Assembly (NCBI RefSeq): GCF_023721755.1
Contig: NZ_JAMDLH010000001.1
Location: 186,001 to 250,000 of the forward strand
Direction of reading: 5' to 3'
Source: Pleomorphomonas sp. NRK KF1
GTDB lineage: Bacteria > Pseudomonadota > Alphaproteobacteria > Rhizobiales > Pleomorphomonadaceae
DNA: 64,000 nt
Positions 40,596-51,168 of this stretch are shown piece by piece. A program made the position numbers and the translations under genes. The first letter of the stretch is position 1. Every line of letters starts with the position of its first letter. The notes under the pieces are model-generated. The model worked only from the letters and a program-made list of their open reading frames with translations, made no database searches and was not told the DNA's origin.

Positions 40596-42059
40596 TCAGA
40601 AGGACGCTTCGCCGACCGTGACGATACGCAGCAGATTGGTCGAGCCGGGGACGCCTTCGCCCGCGGTCACCACCAGGGTATCGCCGAGCTTGGCGATGCC
40701 CAGCTCGCGGGCCAGGGCCACGCCGCTGTTGACCTTGTCCTGGAACCGGCGGTGTTGCTGGCTCGGAATCACAAGCACGCCGTAGGCGAGCATCAGTTTG
40801 CGGGTCTTGATGAGGTCCGGCGTGACGCAGAGAACGGGCACGCCCGGTCGCTCGCGCGTGACGCGCAGTGTGGTCGAGCCGGTGGCGGTGAAGGTGATGA
40901 TCGCCTTTGCGGCCAACGCGCCGGCGATCTGCTTGGCGGCGTGCGTGATAGCGTCCGAAGAGCTTTCCGGCCCGAAGGGAAGACGCTGCGCTTCGATGAT
41001 CTGGCGATAGAGCGGATCGTGCTCGACGCGCTGGGCGATGCTGTCCATGATCGACACGGCGGCGACCGGATAGGCGCCGGCGGCGGTTTCGGCGGAGAGC
41101 ATCACGGCGTCGGCGCCATCGAACACGGCGGTGGCGACGTCGGAGGCCTCGGCGCGGGTCGGGGCAGGGTTGGTGACCATCGATTCCAGCATCTGCGTGG
41201 CAACGATCACCGGCTTGCCGGCCTGGCGCGCCTCGCGAACGATGCGCTTCTGCAGCGTCGGCACGTCCTCCGGGCGCATCTCGACGCCGAGATCGCCACG
41301 CGCCACCATGACACCGTCGGCGAGTTCGATGATGGCACTCAGGCTGTCGATCGCCTGGGGTTTCTCGATCTTGGCAAGCAACGCCGCCCGATCGCCGATC
41401 AACCCGCGTGCCTCAATGAGGTCTTCCGGCCGCTGAACGAACGAAAGGGCGACCCAGTCCACCCCGAGTTTCAGCGCAAAGGTTAGATCTTTGCGATCCT
41501 TCGGCGTCAGGGCGGAAAGTGGCAGAACCACATCCGGCACGTTGACGCCCTTGCGGTTGGACAGCGCCCGACCGCTGACCACCGTGGTGACGGCATGATC
41601 GCTGCCACAGCTCACCACATGCAGGCGGACGCGGCCGTCATCTAGCAGCACGTCGGTATTGGGCTTGAGAGCGGCGAAGATTTCCGGATGCGGCAGGCCG
41701 ACGCGATTGGCGTCGCCGGGTTCGGTGGAAAGGTCGAGACGAAAGGTCTGGCCCTCGACGAGTTCGATCGGGCCGTCGGCAAAGGTGGAGATGCGCAGCT
41801 TCGGCCCCTGGAGGTCGGCCATAACAGCGATCGGTCGACCAGTTTCGGCCTCGACCTGACGCAGCATGTCGAAGCGGGCGCGATGCTCGTCATGGGTCCC
41901 GTGGCTGAAGTTGAGCCGGAACACGTCGGCTCCGGCCGCGACCAGCTCGCGGATCACGTCGATGGTCCCGGAGGCGGGGCCAAGCGTGGCGACCACCTTG
42001 GTCTGGCGCCGGCGGATCTTGGGATTGCTGTCCGTTCGCGATGTTGCCGGCGCGCTCAT
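40596..42059 (-). CDS. pyk: Pyruvate kinase
   Basis: It transfers phosphate from phosphoenolpyruvate to ADP. The 487-residue protein starts with the pyruvate kinase pattern TKVVATLGPAS (about 20-30) and FRLNFSHGTHDEHR. The metal/active-site signature is DGVMVARGDLGVEM, then KPVIVATQMLESM, and a C-terminal regulatory domain follows. The ATG at 42059 has AAGGAG upstream. A much longer open frame continues upstream but is not protein-like and overlaps the gap region. Confidence 0.95.
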   Translation of the reverse strand: MSAPATSRTDSNPKIRRRQTKVVATLGPASGTIDVIRELVAAGADVFRLNFSHGTHDEHRARFDMLRQVEAETGRPIAVMADLQGPKLRISTFADGPIELVEGQTFRLDLSTEPGDANRVGLPHPEIFAALKPNTDVLLDDGRVRLHVVSCGSDHAVTTVVSGRALSNRKGVNVPDVVLPLSALTPKDRKDLTFALKLGVDWVALSFVQRPEDLIEARGLIGDRAALLAKIEKPQAIDSLSAIIELADGVMVARGDLGVEMRPEDVPTLQKRIVREARQAGKPVIVATQMLESMVTNPAPTRAEASDVATAVFDGADAVMLSAETAAGAYPVAAVSIMDSIAQRVEHDPLYRQIIEAQRLPFGPESSSDAITHAAKQIAGALAAKAIITFTATGSTTLRVTRERPGVPVLCVTPDLIKTRKLMLAYGVLVIPSQQHRRFQDKVNSGVALARELGIAKLGDTLVVTAGEGVPGSTNLLRIVTVGEASF

Positions 42060-42234
42060 GTCTGCTCCTTGACGTCTGTCGACCGTGAATCGTCCGGCCG
42101 GAGAATCCCTCGGGTTTAGCCCTAAGGAAAAGTCCTTGCCAGCGTTGCCCTCGTATACACGCAAGGGCGCGGCGAGGGGAAGCGCCGCTTCCGTCGTGTT
42201 GTCGCAACTCTGCTTTGCGAACCGTGACGGCGGC

Positions 42235-42266
42235 AAAAAAAAGACCCCGCCTTTGCGGGCGGGGTC
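42235..42266 (-). terminator. Rho-independent terminator after gap
   Basis: On the minus strand GACCCCGCC and GGCGGGGTC (42243-42251 with 42258-42266) form a perfect 9-bp stem followed by eight Ts. It lies 27 bp past the gap stop and should separate gap from pyk. Confidence 0.9.
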
Positions 42267-42292
42267 CATGTGGCTGGAAATCAGCCGATCTT

Positions 42293-43309
<1,017 letters not shown>

Positions 43310-43455
43310 CTCCCAGATGGGCTGTTTATATTTCGCGATCCCGCAATCTCTTCATTGAGAAACTTCCGGTGCTCGCAAAAATAGTTCCGGAAAGCCGGAT
43401 ATCCGCTGTGTACGCCGATAACCTGCAGTTGTCACTTCAGAAGGTTTTAAAGCCT

Positions 43456-43492
43456 TCAAAAGCAAAACGGAGGCGGGGTGTCCCGCCTCCGT
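43456..43492 (-). terminator. Rho-independent terminator after adhE
   Basis: A perfect 11-bp stem ACGGAGGCGGG/CCCGCCTCCGT (43467-43477 with 43482-43492) with a 4-nt loop is followed on the minus strand by TTTTGCTTTTG. It lies 20 bp after the adhE stop. Confidence 0.88.
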
Positions 43493-43511
43493 CGTCAGGT
43501 CCCTGAGCCCC

Positions 43512-46187
43512 TTATTCGGCCGCCTTCCGGCCCTTGGCGGGCTTGGCCGCCTCGACGGGCTGGGCCGCAGCCGCTTCAGCCCGCTCGGTCGGCTCGACAT
43601 AGGCCCGACCATAGTAGCTGTCGACCAGGATGGCCTTCAGCTCCGAGATCAGCGGGAAGCGCGGGTTGGCGCCGGTGCACTGATCGTCGAACGCTTCGAC
43701 GGCGATCTTGTCGACCTTGGCGAGGAAGTCGGCCTCGGGCACGCCGGCTGCCTGGATGGAGGCGGGAATGTCGAGCTGCTTCTTCAGGTCTTCGACCCAG
43801 GCGATCAGGTTGTCGACGCGCTGCTGCGTGCGCTCGGCATGCAGGCCGAGGTGCGTTGCGATCTCGCCGTAACGGGCCCGGGCCTTCGGACGGTCATACT
43901 GCGAGAAGGCCGTCTGCTTGGTCGGGTTGTTGGTGGCGTTGTAGCGGATCACGTTGCAGATGAGCAGCGCGTTGGACAGGCCGTGCGGCAGGTGGAAGGC
44001 CGCGCCGAGCTTGTGGGCCATGGAGTGGCAGACGCCGAGGAACGCGTTGGCGAAGGCGATGCCGGCGATGGTGGCGCCATTGTGCACCTTTTCGCGGGCG
44101 ATCGGATCGTTGGCGCCTTCCTTGTAGGCGGCCGGCAGGTAGTCCTTGAGCAGCTTCAACGCCTGCAGCGCCTGGCCGTCGGAATACTCGTTGGCCAGCA
44201 CCGAGGCATAGGCTTCGAGAGCATGCGTGACGGCGTCGATGCCACCGAAGGCGGTCAGCGACTTCGGCATGTTCATGACGAAGTTGGCGTCGATGATCGC
44301 CATGTTGGGCGTCAGCTCGTAGTCGGCGAGCGGATACTTCATGCCGGTGGAGTCGTCGGTGACGACGGCGAACGGCGTCACTTCCGAGCCCGTGCCGGAC
44401 GTGGTCGGGATGGCGACCAGTTCGGCCTTGATGCCCAGCTTCGGGAACTTGTAGATGCGCTTGCGGATGTCCATGAAGCGCAGCGCGAGATCCTCGAAGT
44501 GGACTTCCGGGTGCTCGTACATCACCCACATGATCTTGGCCGCGTCCATGGCCGAGCCGCCGCCGAAGGCGACGATGACGTCCGGCTTGAAGGACATGGC
44601 GCGCTCGGTGCCCTTGCGAACGGCGGAGAGCGTCGGATCGGCCTCGACGTCATAATAGGTCTCGACGTCCATGCCGTGGGTCTTGAGCAGTTCGATGACG
44701 CCGTCGGCATAGCCGTTGAGGAACAGGAAGCGGTCGGTCACCACCAGCGCGCGCTTCTTGCCCTCGAGGTCCTTGAACGCTTCGGCGATGGCGCCGCGGC
44801 GGAAGTAGATGGACTTGGGGAGCTTGTGCCAGAGCATGTTTTCGGCTCGCTTCGCAACGGTCTTGCGGTTGATGAGGTGCTTCGGGCCGACGTTGTCGGA
44901 GATCGAGTTACCACCCCAGCTGCCGCAACCGAGCGTCAGAGACGGCGCCAGGTTGAAGTTGTAGAGGTCGCCGATGCCACCGAGGGCGGACGGCGAGTTG
45001 ATCAGGATGCGCGCCGTCTTCATCTTGTCGCCGAAAGCGGCGACGCGCTCCTTGTGGCCGTCCTGGTCGGTGTAGAGCACCGAGGTGTGGCCGATGCCGC
45101 CAAGGGCGACCAGCGCAGCGGCGGCGTCGACGGCGGCCTCGAAGTCCGGACGACGATAGAGGGCCAGCGTCGGCGACAGCTTTTCGTGGGCGAAGGGCTC
45201 GCTCTCCTCGACGCTCTCGACTTCGCCGATCAGGATCTTGGTGTCGGCGGGAACGGCGATGCCGGCGGACGCGGCGATCTTGACCGCCGACTGGCCCACG
45301 ACGTCGGGAGAGAGATGGCCGCCGGGGAACACGACGTTGCGCACGGCGCCGAGCTCGTTGCCGGAGAGGATGTAGCCGCCGTGGCTCTGGAAGCGCTCGC
45401 GCACCGCGTCGTAGACGCTGTCGACGGCGATCACCGCCTGCTCGGAGGCGCAGATCATGCCGTTGTCGAAGGTCTTGGACATCAGGATCGAGGCAACGGC
45501 GCGCTTGATGTCGCCGAACTCGTCGATGACCACCGGTGCATTGCCGGCGCCGACGCCGATGGCGGGCTTGCCGGAGGAGTAGGCCGCCTTGACCATGGCC
45601 GGGCCACCGGTGGCCAGGATCAGGTTGACGTCGGGGTGACGCATCAGGGCGTTGGAGAGTTCGACCGACGGGGTGTCGATCCAGCCGATGATGTCGGCCG
45701 GGGCGCCGGCGGCGACGGCGGCGTCAAGCACCAGCTTGGCGGCGGCGCAGGTCGACTTCTTGGCGCGCGGATGGGGGGAGAAGACGATGCCGTTGCGGGT
45801 CTTCAGGCTGATCAGCGCCTTGAAGATGGCGGTCGATGTCGGGTTGGTGGTCGGAACGATGCCGCAGATGAGGCCGATCGGCTCGGCGATGGTGATGGTG
45901 CCACCGAGCTCGTCTTCCTCGAGCACACCGCAGGTGTTCTCGTCCTTGTACTTGTTGTAGATGTACTCGGAAGCGAAATGGTTCTTGATGACCTTGTCTT
46001 CCACCACGCCCATGCCGGTCTCTTCGGCCGCCTGCATGGCGAGCGGGATACGGGCGGCGGCGGCGGCGAAGGCTGCCTGACGGAAGATCAGATCGACCTG
46101 CTCCTGGGAGAACGTCGAATAGATCTGCTGGGCGCGCTTGACGCGGGAAACCAGCGCGTCGAGATCTGCCGGGCTGTTGATTGGCAT
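43512..46187 (-). CDS. adhE: Bifunctional acetaldehyde-CoA/alcohol dehydrogenase
   Basis: This 891-residue fusion reduces acetyl-CoA to acetaldehyde and then ethanol, reoxidising two NADH. The N-terminal aldehyde dehydrogenase half has VGAGNAPVVID and the catalytic Cys246 in GMICASEQAVI, the same number as in Escherichia coli AdhE. The C-terminal iron alcohol dehydrogenase half has AFGGGSAMDAAKIMW, GGIDAVTHALEAY and CHSMAHKLGAAFHLPHG with the metal-binding His. The C-terminus has an unusual Ala/Lys/Glu-rich tail of about 24 residues. The ATG at 46187 has AGGAGA upstream. The gene is divergent from a LacI regulator. Confidence 0.95.
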   Translation of the reverse strand: MPINSPADLDALVSRVKRAQQIYSTFSQEQVDLIFRQAAFAAAAARIPLAMQAAEETGMGVVEDKVIKNHFASEYIYNKYKDENTCGVLEEDELGGTITIAEPIGLICGIVPTTNPTSTAIFKALISLKTRNGIVFSPHPRAKKSTCAAAKLVLDAAVAAGAPADIIGWIDTPSVELSNALMRHPDVNLILATGGPAMVKAAYSSGKPAIGVGAGNAPVVIDEFGDIKRAVASILMSKTFDNGMICASEQAVIAVDSVYDAVRERFQSHGGYILSGNELGAVRNVVFPGGHLSPDVVGQSAVKIAASAGIAVPADTKILIGEVESVEESEPFAHEKLSPTLALYRRPDFEAAVDAAAALVALGGIGHTSVLYTDQDGHKERVAAFGDKMKTARILINSPSALGGIGDLYNFNLAPSLTLGCGSWGGNSISDNVGPKHLINRKTVAKRAENMLWHKLPKSIYFRRGAIAEAFKDLEGKKRALVVTDRFLFLNGYADGVIELLKTHGMDVETYYDVEADPTLSAVRKGTERAMSFKPDVIVAFGGGSAMDAAKIMWVMYEHPEVHFEDLALRFMDIRKRIYKFPKLGIKAELVAIPTTSGTGSEVTPFAVVTDDSTGMKYPLADYELTPNMAIIDANFVMNMPKSLTAFGGIDAVTHALEAYASVLANEYSDGQALQALKLLKDYLPAAYKEGANDPIAREKVHNGATIAGIAFANAFLGVCHSMAHKLGAAFHLPHGLSNALLICNVIRYNATNNPTKQTAFSQYDRPKARARYGEIATHLGLHAERTQQRVDNLIAWVEDLKKQLDIPASIQAAGVPEADFLAKVDKIAVEAFDDQCTGANPRFPLISELKAILVDSYYGRAYVEPTERAEAAAAQPVEAAKPAKGRKAAE

Positions 46188-46646
46188 GTTCTTCTCCTGT
46201 CTTCCAAGCATTCGTCCCGAAGGCATTCTTGTCGTTCCGCCGGAGCTCGCCATTGTCTGGCGGCTGGCCGGCTGGGCGTCTGACCCTGAGGGCGAGGCGG
46301 TTGCGGACCATTCGGTGATCCGCTTTGTTTTGTCCCGCTGCATATGGGATCGTTTTCAGCCCGGTGGTCAAGTCTTGAACCGATTAAGTCCTCAGTGCGT
46401 AGTGGTACTACAGACCGGCCAAAATTCTTCTAAAGGGCATTGATAGAAAAGGTGAAATCGACGAGTTCCGGGGAGTTCGGCCGCAGTCTTCCCCAGGCTT
46501 GCTAAACCGTTTTGGAATCCTATCAGAAAAATTACTGATTTCAAATTGGTGCGCCTGAGCAAGCTTCATGTAATCCTTTTCAATGGCTTTCAGGGCGGGG
46601 AGGACGCCATCGGAAAGTTCGGACGAGGTCGTGGGACCTTATAAAA
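46188..46646. other. Divergent regulatory region between adhE and the lacI-type gene
   Basis: These 459 bp carry no supported gene. The stretch at 46430-46560 is AT-rich. Inverted repeats seen are ATCAG-N8-CTGAT at 46522-46539 and GTAGT-GGT-ACTAC at 46399-46411. Either could be an operator for the LacI-family protein or another regulator. No full FNR/FixK box was found. Confidence 0.5.
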
Positions 46647-47657
46647 ATGGCAATTAGTATCAAGGACGTGGCCCAAAGGGCCGGAGTTTCGGTAGCCACC
46701 GTCTCGCGCGTCTTCAGCAATGGGCCGGTTAGTCCGGAACTGCGCGAACGGGTGGAAAAAGCTATCGCGGCGACCGGCTATCGTCCGAACCTCTCGGCCC
46801 GTCGGTTGCGCTCCCAGCATTCCCAGACCATCGGCTTGATGGTGGCCGACATTCGCAGCCCGTTCTTCACGGCATTGAGCCGTGTGGTCGAGGATGAGGC
46901 CTATCGCTCAGGCATGCGGGTGATCCTCTGCAACACCGACGAGAGCACGGATCGCGAGACGATGTATCTGCGTCTCATGGAGGAGGAGCGTGTCACCGGC
47001 CTCATTTGGGCTCCGACTCGCGGCAGCCTCGAGCGGTTGGCCGACGAAGACCTGCCTTTTCCGGTGGTGTTGGTCGACCGGGGCGGACCGGTCGGTCGCC
47101 ACGACAGCGTCGTTCTCGACAATCATCAGGCGACAGCTACCCTGGTGCATCATCTCCATGCCATCGGCCGCAGTCGCATCGTCGGTCTGTTCGGCAACAC
47201 GTCATCGACCGCTATCGACCGCCACCTCGGCTATCTCGCGGCCACAGCCTCGCTCGGCCTGTCGTCCGAAGCCTTTTTCGTCGCGCCGAGTGCCGAGGCC
47301 GCCGAGCGCGAAATCCTCAAGGTGTTCTCCCGCCCCGACCGGCCGGATGGCGTCATTGCATCGAGCAATCTGATGCTGCTGGGTGTCGTCAAGGCAATGC
47401 GGCGGCTGGTTCTCAGAACGCCGGATGACGTTGCCATCGCCGGTTTTGACAACGAAACCTGGTCGGAACTGGTGGGACCGGGGCTTACGGTCATCGAGCA
47501 GCCGGTCGGCGATATCGGACGCATGGCGATGACGCTGCTGTTCGATCGGCTGAAGGCGCCGAAGGCGCCGGCCCGCAAGGTGATGCTCTCCGGTCGGCTG
47601 ATCGTGCGCGGCTCGACGGCGCCGGTGACCGGGCTCGTCGACGAGCCCGTGGATTAA
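46647..47657 (+). CDS. LacI-family transcriptional regulator
   Basis: This 336-residue repressor has an N-terminal helix-turn-helix ([19 protein letters not shown], residues 5-23), the hinge region [19 protein letters not shown] and a periplasmic-binding-like effector domain ending in the [19 protein letters not shown] block typical of LacI/GalR proteins. It is divergent from adhE, so it may control adhE or the whole fermentation cluster. Its effector is unknown. Its TAA stop overlaps the stop of nikO on the other strand. Confidence 0.9.
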   Translation: MAISIKDVAQRAGVSVATVSRVFSNGPVSPELRERVEKAIAATGYRPNLSARRLRSQHSQTIGLMVADIRSPFFTALSRVVEDEAYRSGMRVILCNTDESTDRETMYLRLMEEERVTGLIWAPTRGSLERLADEDLPFPVVLVDRGGPVGRHDSVVLDNHQATATLVHHLHAIGRSRIVGLFGNTSSTAIDRHLGYLAATASLGLSSEAFFVAPSAEAAEREILKVFSRPDRPDGVIASSNLMLLGVVKAMRRLVLRTPDDVAIAGFDNETWSELVGPGLTVIEQPVGDIGRMAMTLLFDRLKAPKAPARKVMLSGRLIVRGSTAPVTGLVDEPVD

Positions 47658-48364
47658 TCCTCGTCGATCGGATGGAAGTGCACGTGGTCGTGCCGGTGTT
47701 GATGCCGGTGCGCCACCGCCGGTTTCAGCTTTCCGTCTTCCAGCAGGACCGCCCGCGTCGATAGTGTCGCGAGGAAATGCGCGTCGTGCGATACCAGGAT
47801 CATGGCGACCGGCAGGTCGGCGAGGATGGCGGCGAGGCGTTCGAGGTGAGCCTCATCGAGCGCATTGGTCGGCTCGTCGAGCAGCAGCACGTCCGGATCC
47901 ATGGCCAGCACGCCGGCCAACGCCACCAGCCGTTTCTCGCCGCCGGACAGGTGATGGGTGACGCGCTTTTCCAGCGACAGGAGATCGAGGTCGGCAAGCA
48001 CCGTCATCGCCCGCTCGATCGCCTGGGAGGGTGTGAAGCCGAGGTTGAGAGGCCCGAAAGCAACATCTTCGATGACGGTCGGCGCGAACAGTTGATCGTC
48101 CGAATCCTGAAACAGGAAGCCGACCCTCTGACGCAGGTCGCGAAAATCGTCTTCGACGCGCCGATGGCGACCGAAGGCGACGATTTCTCCGCTCTCAAGC
48201 GTTTCCAGCCCGACGATGGAGCGCAGGAGCGTTGTCTTGCCGGCCCCGTTGGCGCCGGCCAGCGCAAGCCGTTCCCCACTTTCGAGACGGAGATCGACCC
48301 GGTCGAGTACCAGTCGACCATTGCGTCGGACGCTGATGCCGGAGAGATCGAGAAGTGCGGTCAT
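47654..48364 (-). CDS. nikO: Nickel ECF-type transporter, ATP-binding protein NikO
   Basis: This CbiO/NikO ATPase of 236 residues has Walker [10 protein letters not shown]-loop [15 protein letters not shown], signature [15 protein letters not shown] and Walker [13 protein letters not shown]. The C-terminus is a His-rich tail with about seven His in [14 protein letters not shown], plausible for nickel binding. The ATG at 48364 overlaps the nikQ stop. The gene is last in the operon, and its TAA overlaps the stop of the convergent LacI gene by 3 bp. Confidence 0.9.
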   Translation of the reverse strand: MTALLDLSGISVRRNGRLVLDRVDLRLESGERLALAGANGAGKTTLLRSIVGLETLESGEIVAFGRHRRVEDDFRDLRQRVGFLFQDSDDQLFAPTVIEDVAFGPLNLGFTPSQAIERAMTVLADLDLLSLEKRVTHHLSGGEKRLVALAGVLAMDPDVLLLDEPTNALDEAHLERLAAILADLPVAMILVSHDAHFLATLSTRAVLLEDGKLKPAVAHRHQHRHDHVHFHPIDED

Positions 48365-49119
48365 CAAAAGCGATCCATGAGCAGGGCCACGCCAACGAGA
48401 AGGCAGGCCAGCCCGGCAGCGCCGATGTCGACGATCCCGAACCTCTCCAGCGTAACAAGCGGAAACCGCCCTGCGAAGCCCCGGCAGCGCATCGCTTCGT
48501 TCACCCGCTCGGCGCGCTCGACGGCCCGGACCAGCAACTGGCCGATGAAGTGGCCGTAGCTTCTCATGGTGTGGAGGTTGGTGCCCGGCACGAAACCGCG
48601 CAGTCGCATGGCGTCATGAAGGCGCCGCGCCTCGGCGCGCAGAAGCTCGATGTAACGGATGGCAAACAGGAACACCTGGACGAGACGCGCCGGCAGGCCG
48701 AGGCGGCCGAGAGCATGTCCCAGACGAATGGGCGTCAGGCCTGAAATCAGCGGCAACACGACAAGAGCGGCCGAGCTGATGCGAAGGACCAGCGTTACCG
48801 CCCGCTCAAGACCGGGCAGCGACAGGCTGAGTGGCCCGATCTCGACGAACGGCGGAAGCCGGGTCAGCAGTGGCAAGGCGACGAACAGGATCAGAAGAAA
48901 GCCTTCGACATGCATCAGGCGGCGGATCGTTTGCCTCGTCGAGATGCCGGCGAGTTTGGTCAACAACAGGCCAACGATGAGTGCCGCGCCGAGCAACGCC
49001 CAAGATCTGAGGCTGACGAGCGCCAGAACGAGGAGTACGGCGGCGACAACGCGTGTTCGCGTGTCCAGCCGGTCGAGTGGAGAAATGCGAGCGGCCGCGT
49101 CGATCGCATCAGCTGCCAT
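48364..49119 (-). CDS. nikQ: Nickel ECF-type transporter, transmembrane T component NikQ
   Basis: This CbiQ-family membrane protein of 251 residues has about five hydrophobic segments and the characteristic cytoplasmic helices with [14 protein letters not shown] and [13 protein letters not shown]. The paired Ala-x-x-x-Arg-Gly motifs contact the ATPase. The start at 49119 (MAADAID) is chosen because it overlaps the nikL end by 11 bp; the open frame continues 60 bp further upstream without family support. Confidence 0.88.
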   Translation of the reverse strand: MAADAIDAAARISPLDRLDTRTRVVAAVLLVLALVSLRSWALLGAALIVGLLLTKLAGISTRQTIRRLMHVEGFLLILFVALPLLTRLPPFVEIGPLSLSLPGLERAVTLVLRISSAALVVLPLISGLTPIRLGHALGRLGLPARLVQVFLFAIRYIELLRAEARRLHDAMRLRGFVPGTNLHTMRSYGHFIGQLLVRAVERAERVNEAMRCRGFAGRFPLVTLERFGIVDIGAAGLACLLVGVALLMDRF

Positions 49120-49666
49120 GGCCGCTCCGGCGCGAGCGGAACCAGGCCCAAAGGCCGGCAAGGCCCATGATCCAGCCAAGGCCGCCGATCAGATCGTTGA
49201 AGCGAACCCGGCCGTCGGCGGCGTCGTAGGCCTCCATCAGCGGACCGATCTGCCGCGCCACCGCCGCATCGACCGCTTTGGCGATGCGTGCGTCGAGATC
49301 GGCCGGAATGGCGGAAGTCGAGGGCGTTACAGCGGTGGGAGAGGGCGCTGCCGGCGTTCCGTCGGTCGAGACGTCGGTGCTGGCGAAGTGACCGTCGCCG
49401 CCGGCCAGAGTGAGCCGATAGCGGCCGGGCGTTGGCGGCGTGAACGTGAAGTCGCCGTCCTTGCCGGTCTTGAGGCGGGCGATCTCCGTGCCGTCCGGCT
49501 TCGTCACCAGGATTTCAGCGCCTTCGGGGCGACCGCCGCCGATATAGAAGCCATACCCCGCGACGGTATCGCCGGTCACCTGTGCGAAGAGCTTGAGGCG
49601 ATGGGCCTCGGCTGGCAAGACGAGACAGACGAGCGCGGCGAGAGTGACGGCGAAGCGGCGGATCAC
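49109..49666 (-). CDS. nikL: Nickel transporter accessory protein NikL
   Basis: This 185-residue protein has a signal peptide or N-terminal anchor (about 1-21), a periplasmic beta-rich domain of the carboxypeptidase-regulatory type (about 22-95), a Pro/Ser/Thr-rich linker and a single C-terminal membrane helix, LIGGLGWIMGLAGLWAWF. It matches the CbiL/NikL component that, with NikK, replaces NikN in some nickel importers. It overlaps nikM by 4 bp and nikQ by 11 bp, so the operon is tightly coupled. Confidence 0.8.
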   Translation of the reverse strand: MIRRFAVTLAALVCLVLPAEAHRLKLFAQVTGDTVAGYGFYIGGGRPEGAEILVTKPDGTEIARLKTGKDGDFTFTPPTPGRYRLTLAGGDGHFASTDVSTDGTPAAPSPTAVTPSTSAIPADLDARIAKAVDAAVARQIGPLMEAYDAADGRVRFNDLIGGLGWIMGLAGLWAWFRSRRSGHGS

Positions 49667-50289
49667 GGGACTGTTCCAATGAATGTGGAGGCTCCGATCA
49701 TCTCCGGTTTCACCTTGAGAAGATAGAGCGTCACGAAGGCTGTTACCAAGGCTTCGATAATGGCCAGCGGCAGGTAGGCCATGGCCATCACGCTGACGGC
49801 CGGCGCGAACGCCGGCTCCGAGAGGGCAATCTCGACGCCGACCAGCCCGGCGGTGACGATGACCGACAGCGCGGCCGAAAGGCCGGCAAGACTGGCCGAA
49901 CGGACCGGGGCCCCGGCTTTGATGAACGGGCGAACCGCCATGGCAAGAAGCACGCCCGGTAGTGCCATGTTGACGAGATCGACTCCAAGCACGGTCAGCC
50001 CACCGAAGCCGAACAGCAGTGCCTGAAGCAGTAAGCCGACGAAGATGGCGGGAAACGCCTTCCAGCCGAGCATCAGGCCGATCAGGCCGCCGAGCAGCAG
50101 GTGGACGGAGGTTGGGCCGAGCGGGAAGGCCAGCGACGAGGCAATGAAGAACACCGCGGCGAGTAGGGCGGTCTGCGGGATGTCGCGATCACCGAGCTTG
50201 CGAACGCCAAGCCACAAGCCGCCCGCACCGGCCAAGGTGCCGACGGCAAGGACAGGCAACGACAGGACGCCGTCGGGAATGTGCGCCAT
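49663..50289 (-). CDS. nikM: Nickel transporter substrate-specific membrane component NikM
   Basis: This CbiM/NikM-family protein of 208 residues has about six hydrophobic segments. The N-terminus reads MAHIPDGVLS. CbiM/NikM proteins bind the metal with the free N-terminus and a His at position 2. If the initiator Met is removed before Ala, as expected, the mature protein again has His at position 2. It lies 21 bp after nikK and overlaps nikL by 4 bp. Confidence 0.9.
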   Translation of the reverse strand: MAHIPDGVLSLPVLAVGTLAGAGGLWLGVRKLGDRDIPQTALLAAVFFIASSLAFPLGPTSVHLLLGGLIGLMLGWKAFPAIFVGLLLQALLFGFGGLTVLGVDLVNMALPGVLLAMAVRPFIKAGAPVRSASLAGLSAALSVIVTAGLVGVEIALSEPAFAPAVSVMAMAYLPLAIIEALVTAFVTLYLLKVKPEMIGASTFIGTVP

Positions 50290-50310
50290 GTCAGGCTTCC
50301 TGTTCGGCCG

Positions 50311-51072
50311 TCAATTTGGGCCACCCATGTCGGTCGCTTTCACCCACATCAGCGCTCCGAGCTCGGTAGCGGCCGGCTTGCCGTCCGGGGATTGCGCTTC
50401 GGGACCATCGATCAGCGCGGCGAAGCCCCACCATCCCGCCTTCGGCATTGCATAGGAAAAGACGCCCATTTCGTCGGCCTTGATCACCTGGGTGATGAAC
50501 GCTTCGTTGGGCGGCGTCACCGAGCCGTCGTTCACCCACTCGACCTCGATTTCGGCTCCGGGAACCGGCTGGCCGTCCTTGAGGACGACACCGCGGAACA
50601 GGTTGCCGGTCCAGAGGCCGGTCGGCCGGACGAGTGGTGCGATCTCGACTGGCAGGTCGACGAGACGATCCCAGCCTTCGCCGGAGGCGTAGCCGTCAAC
50701 CACCACCTTGGCGTAGTGGACGATGTACTTGTTTTCGGCCGGCTCCCAGTAGGGCTTGGGTTCGACGAACAGCACCTGGGCGCCCGGCGCGGCGATGTCG
50801 CGCTCGAGGCGCCAAGCCTGCTTGCCGTCGATCGGGGTTTCGACAAGGGTTCCCGAAAGATCCTCGATACCATTTTCCGTGGCGACGCCGACGCGCGTCG
50901 GTTTGACCATGTCCATGGTCGGGCCGCGTTCCATCGGGTGGGTAAAGACGAGATCGACGGTAATCTTGCCGCCATCGGGCAAAACATCTTCGGACGGGAG
51001 GATTTCCTGGAAATGGGCGAACGCCGGGGTTGCGAGGGCGATCAGCGTGGCAGCGGCAGCAAAGGTGCGCAT
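50311..51072 (-). CDS. nikK: Nickel transporter periplasmic component NikK (DUF4198)
   Basis: This 253-residue DUF4198 protein has a signal peptide (about 1-20, ending AFA) and a mature start HFQEILPSEDVL. It contains FVEPKPYWEPAENKYIVHY and ends in a C-terminal domain with VEWVNDGSVTPPNE. In nickel importers of the NikKLMQO type this protein assists the core complex. The ATG at 51072 is chosen to begin the signal peptide; the frame continues upstream through the NikR operator, which cannot be coding. It is the first gene of the operon. Confidence 0.85.
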   Translation of the reverse strand: MRTFAAAATLIALATPAFAHFQEILPSEDVLPDGGKITVDLVFTHPMERGPTMDMVKPTRVGVATENGIEDLSGTLVETPIDGKQAWRLERDIAAPGAQVLFVEPKPYWEPAENKYIVHYAKVVVDGYASGEGWDRLVDLPVEIAPLVRPTGLWTGNLFRGVVLKDGQPVPGAEIEVEWVNDGSVTPPNEAFITQVIKADEMGVFSYAMPKAGWWGFAALIDGPEAQSPDGKPAATELGALMWVKATDMGGPN

Positions 51073-51092
51073 TGGATTTCCCGCTTTGTTTC

Positions 51093-51129
51093 GGTATGAT
51101 GAAAATACAAAAACATCATACCTGCGCAA
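51093..51129 (-). promoter_or_regulatory. NikR operator and nikK promoter
   Basis: GTATGA (51094-51099), 16 bases, then TCATAC (51116-51121) matches exactly the known NikR operator GTATGA-N16-TCATAC. The arms extend to 9 bp each (51093-51101 and 51114-51122). On the minus strand a TTGCGC -35 (51129-51124), 16-bp spacer and TATTTT -10 (51107-51102) overlap it, so bound NikR would block RNA polymerase. nikK begins 21 bp beyond the operator. Confidence 0.9.
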
Positions 51130-51168
51130 TACGGTAAAAGGCTAGGGTCGCGTTGGCGCGCGCTCGGC

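Noticed and set aside
43839-46283. Open frame of about 810 codons on the plus strand opposite adhE
   Set aside because: It is antisense to adhE and lacks any recognisable domain.
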